Assembly: GCF_000003605.2 (NCBI RefSeq)
Contig: NW_003155736.1
Span: 960,607-971,636 of the forward strand
Direction of reading: 5' to 3'
Source: Saccoglossus kowalevskii
Lineage: Eukaryota > Hemichordata > Enteropneusta > Harrimaniidae
Length of the DNA: 11,030 nucleotides
This document shows, in pieces, positions 1 through 8,199 of this stretch (position 1 is the first letter of the stretch; each line of letters opens with the position of its first letter). The notes below the pieces were generated by a model. It had not been told where the DNA came from. It did no database searches and worked only from the letters and a program-made list of their open reading frames with translations. A program made the translations under genes and the position numbers.

Positions 1-400
1 AGCGAGTACACATAGAACGAGAAGCGAGTAATCACAGAAAGAGTAATCACAGACGAGTACTAATAAAGCGAGTACGCATAGAACGAGTACACATAGAACG
101 AGAAGCGAGTACTCAGAGAGAGAGTAATCATGGGCGAGTACTAATAAAGTCAGTACTCATTAAGCGAGTGCGTATAGAACGAGAAGCGAGTTATCACAGA
201 GAGAGTAATCATGGACGAGTACTAATAAAGTCAGTACTCATTAAGCGAGTGCGTATAGAACGAGAAGCGAGTTATCACAGAGAGTGTAATCATAGACGAG
301 TACTAATAAAGCGAGTACGCATAGAACGAGTACACATATAACGAGAAGCGAGTACTCACAGAGAAATGACGCATAAAGCAAGGGGCGAGTACTCATAGTA
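1..400. repeat. Minisatellite with an 81-bp higher-order unit
   Basis: The phrase ACTAATAAAG or ACTAATAAAGC begins at 59, 140, 221 and 302, an exact spacing of 81 bases three times. The units at 140-220 and 221-301 differ at only about two positions. The units at 59 and 302 share a different variant of the first third (GCGAGTACGCATAGAAC followed by GAGTACACATA), so there are two monomer types in the order B-A-A-B. Each unit is built from degenerate 13-17-bp subrepeats of the type GCGAGTACNCATAGAAC. The last copy decays after about 360 and the array is lost by about 400; on the left it runs off the window. The motif AGTACT is self-complementary and recurs, giving small hairpins. The 81-base period is a multiple of three and the minus strand stays open over part of the array, giving a Leu/Val/Cys-rich string. 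In-frame stops in the A-type units argue against coding. Confidence 0.93.
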
Positions 401-494
401 AGTATATCAAGGGCAGTGGGCAACAACTGTTGAGTCAGAGATCTTAATTCAATATATTATTGAATGAATAAATACCTTCAGAGAGGCGAATTTG
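401..494. other. Short spacer between the minisatellite and repeat copy A
   Basis: This is AT-rich sequence with no gene. It contains the imperfect palindrome TTCAATATATTATTGAA near 448-464. I see no sign of an array boundary duplication. Confidence 0.4.
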
Positions 495-1005
495 TTCCTC
501 AGCTTCCGAGAGCGAGGTTTTTTTGTATTTATGTTGGTGATCATCGCTGTGTCTGCGGAAGTACTATGGGGGTATCAGTAAAATATGTTTTAATATAAAT
601 GTAAATTCTATGCTTCAATAACAGTATTTGCTGATTTTCTGTGCAATGGAAATTAATACAAGAAACGTTGGGACGATTATCCGGCACATTAATGAATGGT
701 CTAGGCTGGTTGAAGACGTTTTTGGAGGGGTGGTCGCTAGAAGTATTTGCCGTGACTCCAGACTTTTCATTGGGTTTATACAACACTTGTAGAGACATTG
801 TTTTTGAACGTGTCCAACAGTGAAGATACGTCATTGAATATAATTGGGTAAATATAATGGAGAGCATTTTTAAACCTTCTGTTGCAGACCATGTTACAAT
901 ATTAGGTTTAGTTTCTGAGTTGCATTATTTATTGTTCTTATTTTCCAAGTTTCATTACTTATTGTTCATAGTTTCTAAATTTCTGTTTTAGTTGTTCATC
1001 ATAAA
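495..1005. repeat. Dispersed direct repeat, copy A
   Basis: This segment has a diverged copy in the same orientation at 10197-11030. Matching blocks run in the same order. 495-571 matches 10197-10271, including the shared run GTGTCTGCGGAAGTACTATGGG. 605-667 matches about 10575-10641, including TGTGCAATGGAAATTAATAC. 715-780 matches about 10830-10896, including the shared core CGCTAGAAGTATT. The tails also share a TTATTGTTCATA-type AT-rich run. Block 1 is roughly 90% identical by eye. Copy A is shorter: B has about 240 extra bases after block 2 and about 110 more between blocks 3 and 4. No long open frame is conserved between the copies; the 108-codon minus-strand frame here (541-867) shares only a short patch with copy B. 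It could be a repeat family, an old segmental duplication or a nonautonomous transposon. No terminal structure is visible. Confidence 0.8.
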
Positions 1006-1061
1006 TTACAGTAATAAAACAGTTTTCCGTTCAAGTTATTAAGATAGTGTACATGCCAGCT

Positions 1062-1085
1062 CCCCCCCCCCACCCCCCACCCCCC
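1062..1085 (-). repeat. C-rich tract with G-quadruplex potential on the minus strand
   Basis: There is a run of ten C, then A, six C, A and six C. The minus strand therefore has three G runs of 6, 6 and 10. The longest can supply two G-tracts, so a four-tract quadruplex is feasible. The run is also prone to length polymorphism and sequencing error. Confidence 0.85.
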
Positions 1086-1089
1086 ACAC

Positions 1090-1322
1090 AATAAGACAGG
1101 ATGATATGTACGGATATGTGTGAGTATGGTTCATGGATTTAATAGGCCACTTCTTTGCTTCAATTCCAAGTATATATCTTTATCATTTATAGTTCGATAT
1201 CCCACAATGTCTCGATTGCGTACCTGGTAATTCTAACTGGCTACTATTTCGCAAATTTGCCCAGCCTTGCTTCTACCAGTCATTTAAGTCAACTCCCACA
1301 TTGTCACTGACAGTGAAGTTTA
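1090..1322. other. No gene seen between the C-tract and the first long open frame
   Basis: This is ordinary AT-rich sequence. I see no repeat, RNA gene or promoter motif that stands out. Confidence 0.4.
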
Positions 1323-1718
1323 ATGCAGACATATTTTAAATCACACAGAGGTAACACAACAATACCTTTCAATTTTCATTCCCTTCCATTAACCAACTGT
1401 CTTTGTTCTGGGGCAGTTTTGGTTCACAATCGTTACCAATCCTCTTGTAATTATTGTATTTTATCCAATGGAGCCAATAGAGTGCGTTCGCGTCGTTGTC
1501 TCGGGTGCCATGGGGCGCCTCAAACCTGCTCAATAGACCATTTTCCGTTCACTGCGAGATCCCGCGTTATGCGTGAAATCGAACGCAAAAACCGGACAAA
1601 CAAAGGTCATAGTGGCGTCAAACATCGCGTGGGATTCGACAAACGCAATAGTATTTTGGGGGATATTTCCATGCTTAATAATGTGCTGTACACATTTGAT
1701 GATGTTCAATTTCGATAA
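1323..1718 (+). CDS. Unrecognised 131-codon open frame, doubtful coding status
   Basis: This is the longest open frame in the window. It begins with ATG and ends with TAA. The predicted protein starts MQTYFKSHRGNTTIPF, has several Cys residues in the first half (NCLCSG, CNYC, CLGCHG) and a basic middle (REIERKNRTNK). I do not recognise it, and the Cys spacing does not fit a zinc finger that I can name. There is no signal peptide or membrane segment. Its 1480-1660 section is more GC-rich than its surroundings, which may simply reflect an inserted repeat. A second overlapping ATG frame (1573-1791) covers the same GC-rich stretch, so openness here may be a composition effect. Chance frame or decayed mobile-element fragment are both more likely than a functional gene. 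Confidence 0.12.
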   Translation: MQTYFKSHRGNTTIPFNFHSLPLTNCLCSGAVLVHNRYQSSCNYCILSNGANRVRSRRCLGCHGAPQTCSIDHFPFTARSRVMREIERKNRTNKGHSGVKHRVGFDKRNSILGDISMLNNVLYTFDDVQFR

Positions 1719-1828
1719 AGGACTCGGAATATTCGCAATATTCCCCTGTCAAAGATCGTTATCGAGTTATAATTTGGGCGTGGTTTTGTAAAAGTGGGCG
1801 TCGTACCTAAAATATGTGCGTGGTCATG

Positions 1829-1900
1829 TTTGTAACTCGATGTTTTCGTAACTCGATGTTCGTAACACGATGTCCGTAACTCGAACTTCGTAACTCGAAC
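1829..1900. repeat. Five-copy tandem repeat of a 14-16-bp unit
   Basis: The units are TTTGTAACTCGATG, TTTTCGTAACTCGATG, TTCGTAACACGATG, TCCGTAACTCGAAC and TTCGTAACTCGAAC. All are centred on CGTAACTCGA, and the last two share a GAAC ending. The array is followed by a further GTTCGATACGCG that looks like a degenerate sixth piece. Related text (TTATCGAGTTATAA) is seen just upstream at about 1759-1772. I see no protein-coding role. Confidence 0.9.
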
Positions 1901-1904
1901 AGTT

Positions 1905-3020
1905 CGATACGCGTTGCTTAGAACTCATTTGCATATTCGAATACGGTGTGAGATATTTAACATAACATTAAAGACTGTCTGTGACACAGGTACTATTCCG
2001 TATAGCGCAAAGAAATATAGAGATAGGGGTTCGCCATAAAGCACTTGTGACCAACAATTTTCGTTCCCGAACAAAGTACTATTTGTTCCAGGTTTTATCC
2101 TAAAATTCACAAAATCCAGCAAATACAACTACGAATTTCTGCACAAAATATATATTTAATTTTGTTACCAACAGGAAAACAGCACACCACACAACGTTAC
2201 ATTCGTGTACACATATAAAAACAAGTACAAATGAAAACAAGTAACAATTTCTGTTTAATAACTTTATATATATTTGGTATACAAGTGTGCTGTTTAAAAG
2301 CAAATAAAATACGAAATAAAATGCTCATCTTATGCTATATGGTATGTTATTCTGCCCAAAACTGAACATTGCTTTAAGTATCTAACTGAAACAAGATCCC
2401 ACCGACTGTGAGCACTGATCATTGCGTTTGTGGATATGTGACAAACTGGGAAACTTAGTACAAGTACTATTACGAATTAGTATTGCCAAAAGTTTTCCGC
2501 GAGAAAGCTCCTCGTGTGGAATATGCGCGTTCATTGCAGCATAGTGTTCGAATCAATCACGTGATGTAATCGACCCGTTCATTCCAGTTCATTAAATCGA
2601 CGTAAATACAAAGAATCACAAATAACAATATTGTTATTGTTCACTGTATTTGCTTCGCTTATGTGCACACATAATGTATGGTCGGTATTACCTCTAGTTC
2701 GCTGAAATATGATAAGACTTGTTGGCGATTTTGTCATGCGATCGCCCTTATGTGCGTATGTTCTACGGAGTGCGTTTTTCAATTTCAATATGAAATCTAG
2801 AACGCGCACTACACGGCGAGTACATACTAACCCCTCAAAATGAATTAGAATGCCTGTTTACACCTATAAAATTTACAATCCAAGTGGAAATTAGTATTTA
2901 ACGGAATGACAGTGAAAATCGGGGTATTAAGTTTTCCGGATTATCCCACTATTAAGTGTTTTTCGTCATCCCTTACAATAGTAGTATAGTATAAACCGAG
3001 AAAATACGTCGAGAGAATTC
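1905..3020. other. Intergenic AT-rich stretch without a supported gene
   Basis: Minus-strand frames of about 67-76 codons occur here but look like chance: at least the one at 2579-2809 opens with a non-ATG codon, and none has a recognisable motif. The only regulatory-type motif that stands out is ATCACGTGAT at 2556-2565, a 10-bp palindrome with the E-box core CACGTG. No RNA gene, transposon end or tandem array is apparent. Confidence 0.4.
2556..2565. promoter_or_regulatory. Palindromic E-box
   Basis: ATCACGTGAT is a perfect 10-bp palindrome around CACGTG, the class bound by bHLH-ZIP factors such as USF, MYC/MAX and TFEB. A single site of this size can arise by chance, and no gene start is close. 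Confidence 0.25.
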
Positions 3021-3028
3021 CTCACGCC

Positions 3029-3165
3029 ATATGCGCAAGCGCACAAAAGATGAACGCGCAAACGTTATCCATTCGGAACAGGGAACCGGAAATTGACAGC
3101 GTGTGCACGTTTATAGTGTATGCGCTTGCGCATATTACGTGACCTGAGGTCCACAAGCCGGAAGG
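3029..3165. promoter_or_regulatory. Promoter-like cluster: NRF1-like inverted repeat with ETS motifs
   Basis: ATATGCGCAAGCGCA at 3029-3043 is mirrored perfectly by TGCGCTTGCGCATAT at 3121-3135, with a 77-bp spacer. Each arm contains TGCGCAAGCGCA, one base off the NRF1 consensus YGCGCAYGCGCR. ETS-type cores CCGGAAAT (3086-3093) and CCGGAAGG (3158-3165) accompany them, and a bZIP-like TTACGTGAC abuts the right arm (3135-3143). This combination is typical of TATA-less, CpG-containing promoters of housekeeping genes in metazoans. No convincing coding exon lies next to it, so it may drive a noncoding first exon, be an enhancer, or be coincidental. Confidence 0.4.
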
Positions 3166-3620
3166 TATGAGAGATTTTGAACGTCCCCTCAAATAAAACT
3201 GCCATCATCTTTCAACTAACTCTTACCAGCTCCGGAAAATGTGCACACTATTCTGCCCAGGCAAGAAAAACAAACATGCAAATTATCTTTGACTATAGCG
3301 TAATATTTTCATATTTTTTGCGGGTATTTTGGAAGTTGAACAACTACGTCACTTTCATATTTACTCAGTAAAACACACAAGTACCACCTTTATTTCAGTT
3401 CATTGTCTCTGGAAAATCAACTATTTCAACTGAAATCCACGTTTCTCAAATGTCTTAAATACTTCCTCATGTTGCCCTCGTTTGTACCCACCCACACTCA
3501 CTCCGCTATCTTTAAAAACTGTTCCGAATATGCCGGTGACTTCTTACGGGTTTGCATGTCTACCGGTGTCTTTTGACTTTTTTATTTTTGTCCTACCCTC
3601 ATCTGTTGCTAGGTGGGTTA

Positions 3621-3630
3621 CGCATGCGCA
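3621..3630. promoter_or_regulatory. Isolated NRF1-like site
   Basis: CGCATGCGCA sits in GTTACGCATGCGCAAATAG and resembles an NRF1 half-palindrome. It lies about 490 bases from the NRF1-like pair at 3029-3135. GTTGCTAGG just upstream (3605-3613) resembles one half of an X-box. It is weak on its own. Confidence 0.22.
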
Positions 3631-3639
3631 AATAGAATA

Positions 3640-5150
3640 AAATCGTATCTGACAGTAATTCGAGGATCGGGAACGCGAAATTACACATAGAAATGTGATA
3701 TGAACAGCAAATTTGTAGTCTTTTCCTTGTACGCACATTATATATTGAGGTTATAAACAGTATGCTCGGGTATCTAATCGCGGGAATTAGACTTCTCTGG
3801 GTAAAACTAACATATTTTGAGGTTACGCTCGGTTATTATTTCCGAGAAACATGGTATTCCCCATTTATAACCTCTTATTCAGTGATTTATTGAATTGAAT
3901 CCCGACTCTGCAATTGTTGCTTACTACTCTTGGTCAGTACAAACAATGTACTTCAAATATACATATTTGAAACATTTCGCACGTTAGCGCGTTTAATTTT
4001 TGTTAATAATAGCGGGTTCAGAAAGCAGGCCGATTTTCACTCACTTGGTCAATTGACGCGTAACATGGTGTCGACTAATGTGGTTAAGTGGAAACAAGAG
4101 ACGGTTATCAATCACAAACATAATATAAACCTAATACAGTAAATTCATATACTGAGTATGGCGCAATAAAACTGATGGTCAAATAGCACAGATAGGTGTG
4201 TGTATACTGGAAATACACTATCAGTAAAATCTAGAATTCAGCCATCGAAATTACTGACAAGAGTTTAGAAGTTTTGTACTACCACCGCCGCCATATACAT
4301 TCAGCGCTAAGCCAACACACACATATATTGCAGGCAACGCAATGTGTACAATGTGTAAAAATTACATTTGTTATAGAAGTACGAAACAGTATGACACGCT
4401 ACGAACTACCTTGTACTAGGGTTGATGTTCCCAGTGACCGTTCTAATGAGATCGAGTATTTGGTCTATGCACGTTATTTATATTGGGGTCAGGATCACAG
4501 GTTGCTTGTCTTTATATATTGTTTATCCGATATTCTCCCCCAGATCGGAATAATGTGATACATTTAAGCTATTTTAAGCTACCCAAATGATATATTCATT
4601 TTATTTACACATCTGGCAATACTTATCTACAAACAATCCGTTTCAGTTCTGTTACATTCAATTAATTCAATGTTATATATTACTTTGTATGTTACATGGC
4701 TATTTACTCATAATGATTCAAACGAAGAACCCCTAGGTTGTGCGAAATAACAATCCCTATATCAATATCTTCGCTTCGAAAACTCAACTCAACTGGGGTC
4801 AATTTCTGTTATTATGCCGAAAAAATGTAAAAGGCTTCATTGTAAGATATTTCCCGCCCTTTTTAAAGACAACATCGTCATTTTTCTCTATTCAATGGAT
4901 TGTATGTGTTTATATTGCATAAAACCTTCCTACAATTAATTTGCTAGGGGCGACCGTTTGTCATTTCAGGAGACTCGACATTAACACTTGACAGCACACT
5001 GCACTGGGGTCACTCGTACATAAGTAAAATGAAACATAACAACGCATTTCCGGTTAAATGATCAATTTTATGTAATCCAGATGTATGTACGATACACAAA
5101 AAGTAATAAAAATACCTCGATGACATAAATAGAAGCACTAATCGCCGGTA
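3640..5150. other. Long AT-rich stretch with no supported gene
   Basis: Frames of 60-94 codons occur on the + strand, but I recognise none of the proteins; the 94-codon one (4274-4558) opens with TTG. I see no RNA gene, no transposon ends and no tandem array. Small local oddities, such as the doubled TTAAGCTA near 4566-4580, are within chance. Confidence 0.4.
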
Positions 5151-5176
5151 TACGACGTCAACAAATCCAGGAATAT

Positions 5177-5199
5177 GGTGCGCTAACCGCGCTACCGAT
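5177..5199 (-). repeat. tRNA D-arm-like fragment, possible decayed SINE head
   Basis: The minus strand reads ATCGGTAGCGCGGTTAGCGC followed by ACC. This resembles the D-arm/A-box portion of tRNAs and tRNA-derived SINEs (GGTAGCGCNGTTNGCGC). No matching B box (GGTTCGANNCC) follows at the expected 30-60 bases, and no acceptor stem can be drawn, so it is not a functional tRNA. It may be a relic or coincidence. Confidence 0.2.
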
Positions 5200-5336
5200 G
5201 TAGTCGTGTTGTTCGATGAATATCTTCCGGTTACAAGTATTCACATAGAACATAACCCGTCGCAAGTAATTCAAAAGACATTTTTGAGTTGAAAATGTTA
5301 TAGTTGTTCGACTTGTTCATAAATTACAGGTGATTC

Positions 5337-5411
5337 TACGTGAATTTGCCGGCAAACCTGAACGGCGAATCGCACAAGATATTATGAAAAGCCGGATGAT
5401 CTAATGAGGCT
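5337..5411 (+). other. Short coding-like stretch after a possible splice acceptor
   Basis: After AAATTACAG (ending at about 5330) the frame reads VILREFAGKPERRI followed by AQDIMKSRMI and then TAA. The stretch is more GC-rich and amphipathic in appearance than the surroundings. The same frame is open only back to about 5290 and has no ATG at its left end. The pyrimidine tract before the AG is poor. It could be a terminal exon scrap or a mobile-element relic. I recognise no family. Confidence 0.12.
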
Positions 5412-5622
5412 CACAACCGAATGAGTACATTTATTTAAAACAAATTTGTATCCCACCCTAGTGTTTTGAGTCATCAACGTCATCTAGCTTTCCTAAAAAG
5501 TGCTTTAAATGTGTAAAATAATAAAAAGAGCCCAATAGCTAAATTGTGAAATGTATTTTTGCGCCTCCGTAGAGTTTTTGAAAATTATTTCTTCATTTGC
5601 AGTTTGTGTATCTCAATAAATC

Positions 5623-5892
5623 ATGATTATTTTTGACATGCAGCTAATTAATACCAAAAAAATGAAAACAAGTTTTCTAAGAAAAGATCATTGTACGAAA
5701 GAAGTTGACGGCAGGTTAGAAGAGGTGACGAATGATAATCAGAGAGTATTATCGGCTAAACTGGAGATCAAACTGACCATTAGTAAAAGTGTAGATAGGG
5801 AAAGTAGCGTGACTTGTGAAAGCGGCTGGAAGAACAATGCGCGTACTTCGTTACTTCTACTCGTTATTATTATGGAACACGCATATATTTGA
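5623..5892 (+). CDS. Unrecognised 89-codon open frame
   Basis: The frame starts at ATG and ends at TGA. The protein begins MIIFDMQLINTKKMKTSFLR, has a charged middle rich in Lys, Glu and Asp, and ends with a short hydrophobic run (TSLLLLVIIMEH). The composition looks more protein-like than other frames nearby, but no domain is recognisable. A plausible acceptor (TTATTTCTTCATTTGCAG) lies just upstream, ending at about 5601, yet the frame meets a TAA between that acceptor and the ATG. No core promoter is evident. It may be a pseudo-exon, a TE relic or chance. Confidence 0.15.
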   Translation: MIIFDMQLINTKKMKTSFLRKDHCTKEVDGRLEEVTNDNQRVLSAKLEIKLTISKSVDRESSVTCESGWKNNARTSLLLLVIIMEHAYI

Positions 5893-7790
5893 TGTGTGGG
5901 CTATTGTAAAACACAACGTCTGATTCGCAATATTCCGCCCACTATCCGTGATTGTGAATCCGTGGGTTATCGTATTTTGCCTAAGATAAATTGAACGATT
6001 TGATTGGGCGCGCAATAGGGCTGAATCGTTCCTGAAACAACAACCCGCATCAATTAAAAATTTGAACGAATATATGTTGCCGTCTTATAACTATTCATAA
6101 TATAACTGCCAAAACACGCGACTTTGCGTTGGATTTATAAGTTTGATCGACAGTAAATATAAATTCAGATTAAAAGCGACAGCCAAATAAATGAACTATG
6201 GCTGACGATGATTTGTTAAACATTAAATGATTTGTTTTATTGTCTCAAAACATATCTAAAACTAGCGAATGTTAAATACATATACATATTTTTTTTGTGA
6301 AGTATAAAGTAAATTTGGATCTGCCAATATTAACTAACTAAACTAACCAACACTTATGTTATTAGTTCTAAGATACACTATCATGCAATATGCTAGCATG
6401 CCGTACCCATAACTAACGCTGACCATAGCTAAACACGAACATGGTAGAAAATACATTGATATATGTGCCCCAAGGCCCATAATAATTACCTTATGAGACA
6501 TTTAACGAGACCAACACGAAACAGTTGTCTGACGAGGCCATAGTACGTTTTATATGAAGTGACCAATGTTTAAGCGCTTGTATAACAGAAATAAATATCG
6601 CAGGGTTTACATCAGTGTATATTTAATAATCTCTATCTTCAGTTGTAATAATAAAAACACGAATTGCTGCAAGTCGTGCTCAGTTTTAGATATGACATTT
6701 GAAACAGGAGATTTAATTGCTTAAACCACCCTTCGGCTTTGTTTTCCCATGACTATTGAATATACATACACTGGTTCGCTTAGGAGTATGTTTGACGTCA
6801 GTTACTATATTTTCACTGTCCCATTATGCAATAAAATCGCCGCAGACAGACTCTCATTAACTGGAAACAGTCAAGTGATCATATTACTTTTCCACGTGGC
6901 ATTATGACGATGTGTTTCATTTAACTGAAATTAGAAATGATATTTACCGATCGATATTGATGATTTTCCACAAAAATCAATGACGGTGACTTTCATAATC
7001 CCACATTTGAATAAGCCCAAAACATGGGACTTTTAGATTGAAATTCCAACATATCAAATTATAGACAAATAAAGCTTAAGACGTGGTGGTCGTCGCGCAG
7101 CGCGTGTTCGAATTTCATGAAAATAAACAATGTATTTTACACGCGTTGTATACGTCGCTATGAGTTCCATATTGAACAGGACGCGGCACGACGACTGCCG
7201 CCCTTTAAAAACGTTGACAAAACATCATCAATTTGCCATTAAATGCATGTAATCTCATACATACACAATATTAATTACCATACACTCGAAATAAAAGATG
7301 TACCCAAAAAATGAAAAACGAAAAATATTATATCATTTCTTTGGTTTACACGTACGTTACTTATGAAGTAAAGTAAATCATTTGAATAATCATTAATGCT
7401 TGCAACAATCGTTTTTGTTCGAGTAGCTTTCGACACAAATCCAAGGGTAAACTCAACAATACGTGCCGCCACAGAGAACGCTCAGACGGCGCCAACGTGA
7501 GTATCCTGTCAAAAAATCGTATTCGATTTCATGTTATTTCTTACTTTTATCATTACCTTCATTTGATGTCTAATACAAACGACCAAGAGACGAATATTAC
7601 GAACGCGCTGGGATAATGTCAGCAAAGTATTCACATTTTGAAATTCTGATTGTTATTTTGTATTAACAAGCGGAAGCAGATGTAAGCTGGAAACTCGAAT
7701 AGAATCTCATCACTGTGTTCTTATAGATAATTTACGACAATGTAAGTTCCTATTAGTTAGTCTATTTTATATAATTGTATACGAAACTAT
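5893..7790. other. Intergenic stretch with scattered regulatory-type motifs only
   Basis: No supported gene is present. Seen in passing: ATTGG next to GGGCGCGC at 6003-6012 (CCAAT box on the minus strand beside an E2F-like GC core), a full CRE at 6793-6800, the palindrome ATGCTAGCAT near 6390, and a good-looking donor AACGTGAGT near 7495 with no identifiable exon before it. The 65-codon minus-strand frame at 7275-7472 begins with GTG and has no motif. The GC-rich patch at 7085-7205 has loosely complementary flanks (GTCGTCGCGC versus the complement of GCACGACGAC) and a GTTCGAATT that faintly recalls a B box. Confidence 0.4.
6793..6800. promoter_or_regulatory. Consensus CRE
   Basis: TGACGTCA is a full palindromic cAMP-response element (CREB/ATF class). 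No start site is identifiable close by, so function is unproven. Confidence 0.25.
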
Positions 7791-7797
7791 ATGTGTA

Positions 7798-7941
7798 CAT
7801 TGGCGGATTTAGATGGGGGCCGAGGGGGCCGCGCCCCCTATTTTTAACAACCAACAGGGCTTCGTGCCATCGGCGCTCGCGAACTTGGCCTTAGGCCAAC
7901 TTTTCGCCCCCCTCTATTCCAGAATCCTAGATCTGCCCCTG
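7798..7941. mobile_element. 144-bp MITE-like nonautonomous DNA transposon
   Basis: The left end, CATTGGCGGATTTAGATGGG, is an imperfect inverted match to the right end, whose complement reads CAGGGGCAGATCTAGGATTC. Both are variants of a CANNGGCNGATYTAG terminus. The 5-bp sequence GTGTA directly precedes the left end (7793-7797) and directly follows the right end (7942-7946), as a target-site duplication would. The interior is highly structured, with GGGGGCCGCGCCCCC and TTGGCCTTAGGCCAA both forming hairpins. It is much more GC-rich than its flanks and has no coding capacity, so it would have depended on a transposase supplied in trans. Termini of the type GGCGGATCTAGG are, to my knowledge, common on short repeats in invertebrate genomes. 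The superfamily is not certain; an 8-bp hAT-type duplication is not supported here. Confidence 0.75.
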
Positions 7942-7976
7942 GTGTATAAAGGCGAAATGTGCTGTGATATCAACCA
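7942..7976 (+). promoter_or_regulatory. Possible TATA promoter starting at the transposon flank
   Basis: GTGTATAAAGGCG contains TATAAA at 7945-7950, partly formed by the right-hand GTGTA flank of the MITE. An initiator-like TCAACCAGT lies 25-31 bases downstream (7970-7978), and the ATG of a 68-codon frame follows at 7989. The spacing fits a core promoter, but transcription is inferred only. Confidence 0.22.
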
Positions 7977-7988
7977 GTAAGATCAAAA

Positions 7989-8195
7989 ATGAAAAGATTG
8001 CTAACGAGGATGTTCGTTTCCATCGACATGCAAATTAACAATGACATGATACAGTCACTGAATCAAAATGAGTTGCATAGAAAATACAAAATGGGTATCA
8101 AGTTGCTTCATAAATTGGATAGTTTGAAGGTCGTATGCAATAAGTATAATTTATCATTGTCGTTAATCGTGTCCAACAATGAAATTCGTTCTTGA
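7989..8195 (+). CDS. Unrecognised 68-codon open frame downstream of the MITE
   Basis: The frame begins at ATG in the context AAAAATGAAA and ends with TGA. The product begins MKRLLTRMFVSIDMQINND, is Lys/Asn/Leu-rich and reads as helical, with a hydrophobic tail segment (YNLSLSLIVS). There is no signal peptide, Cys motif or family resemblance that I can identify. A TATA motif sits about 40 bases before the ATG, immediately beyond a transposon end. In an AT-rich intergenic context a 68-codon frame can occur by chance, so I treat it as a candidate only. Confidence 0.18.
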   Translation: MKRLLTRMFVSIDMQINNDMIQSLNQNELHRKYKMGIKLLHKLDSLKVVCNKYNLSLSLIVSNNEIRS

Positions 8196-8199
8196 ATTA

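Noticed and set aside
241-426. 61-codon minus-strand Leu/Val/Cys-rich frame in the minisatellite
   Set aside because: It is a by-product of an 81-bp tandem unit whose length is divisible by three. The A-type units carry in-frame stops, and no gene structure surrounds it.
641-823. 60-codon + strand frame in repeat copy A
   Set aside because: The corresponding region in copy B is interrupted and expanded, so the frame is not preserved.
541-867. 108-codon minus-strand frame in repeat copy A
   Set aside because: It is not conserved in copy B beyond a short patch, it has no recognisable domain, and the DNA repeat explains the similarity.
1829-1900. CRISPR array
   Set aside because: The units are 14-16 bp and directly abutting, with no unique spacers, and the DNA looks eukaryotic.
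2579-2809. 76-codon minus-strand frame
   Set aside because: It opens with GTG rather than ATG, has no motif, and lies in AT-rich intergenic DNA.
4274-4558. 94-codon + strand frame
   Set aside because: It opens with TTG rather than ATG, shows no family resemblance, and has no promoter or splice context.
7075-7205. Possible SINE or transposon with inverted GTCGTCG ends
   Set aside because: The inverted match is only partial, no target-site duplication is visible, the B-box resemblance (GTTCGAATT) is incomplete and no A box precedes it.
7275-7472. 65-codon minus-strand frame beginning MAARIVEF
   Set aside because: The start codon is GTG, the reading frame is AT-rich and has no domain, and it is not supported as a eukaryotic gene.
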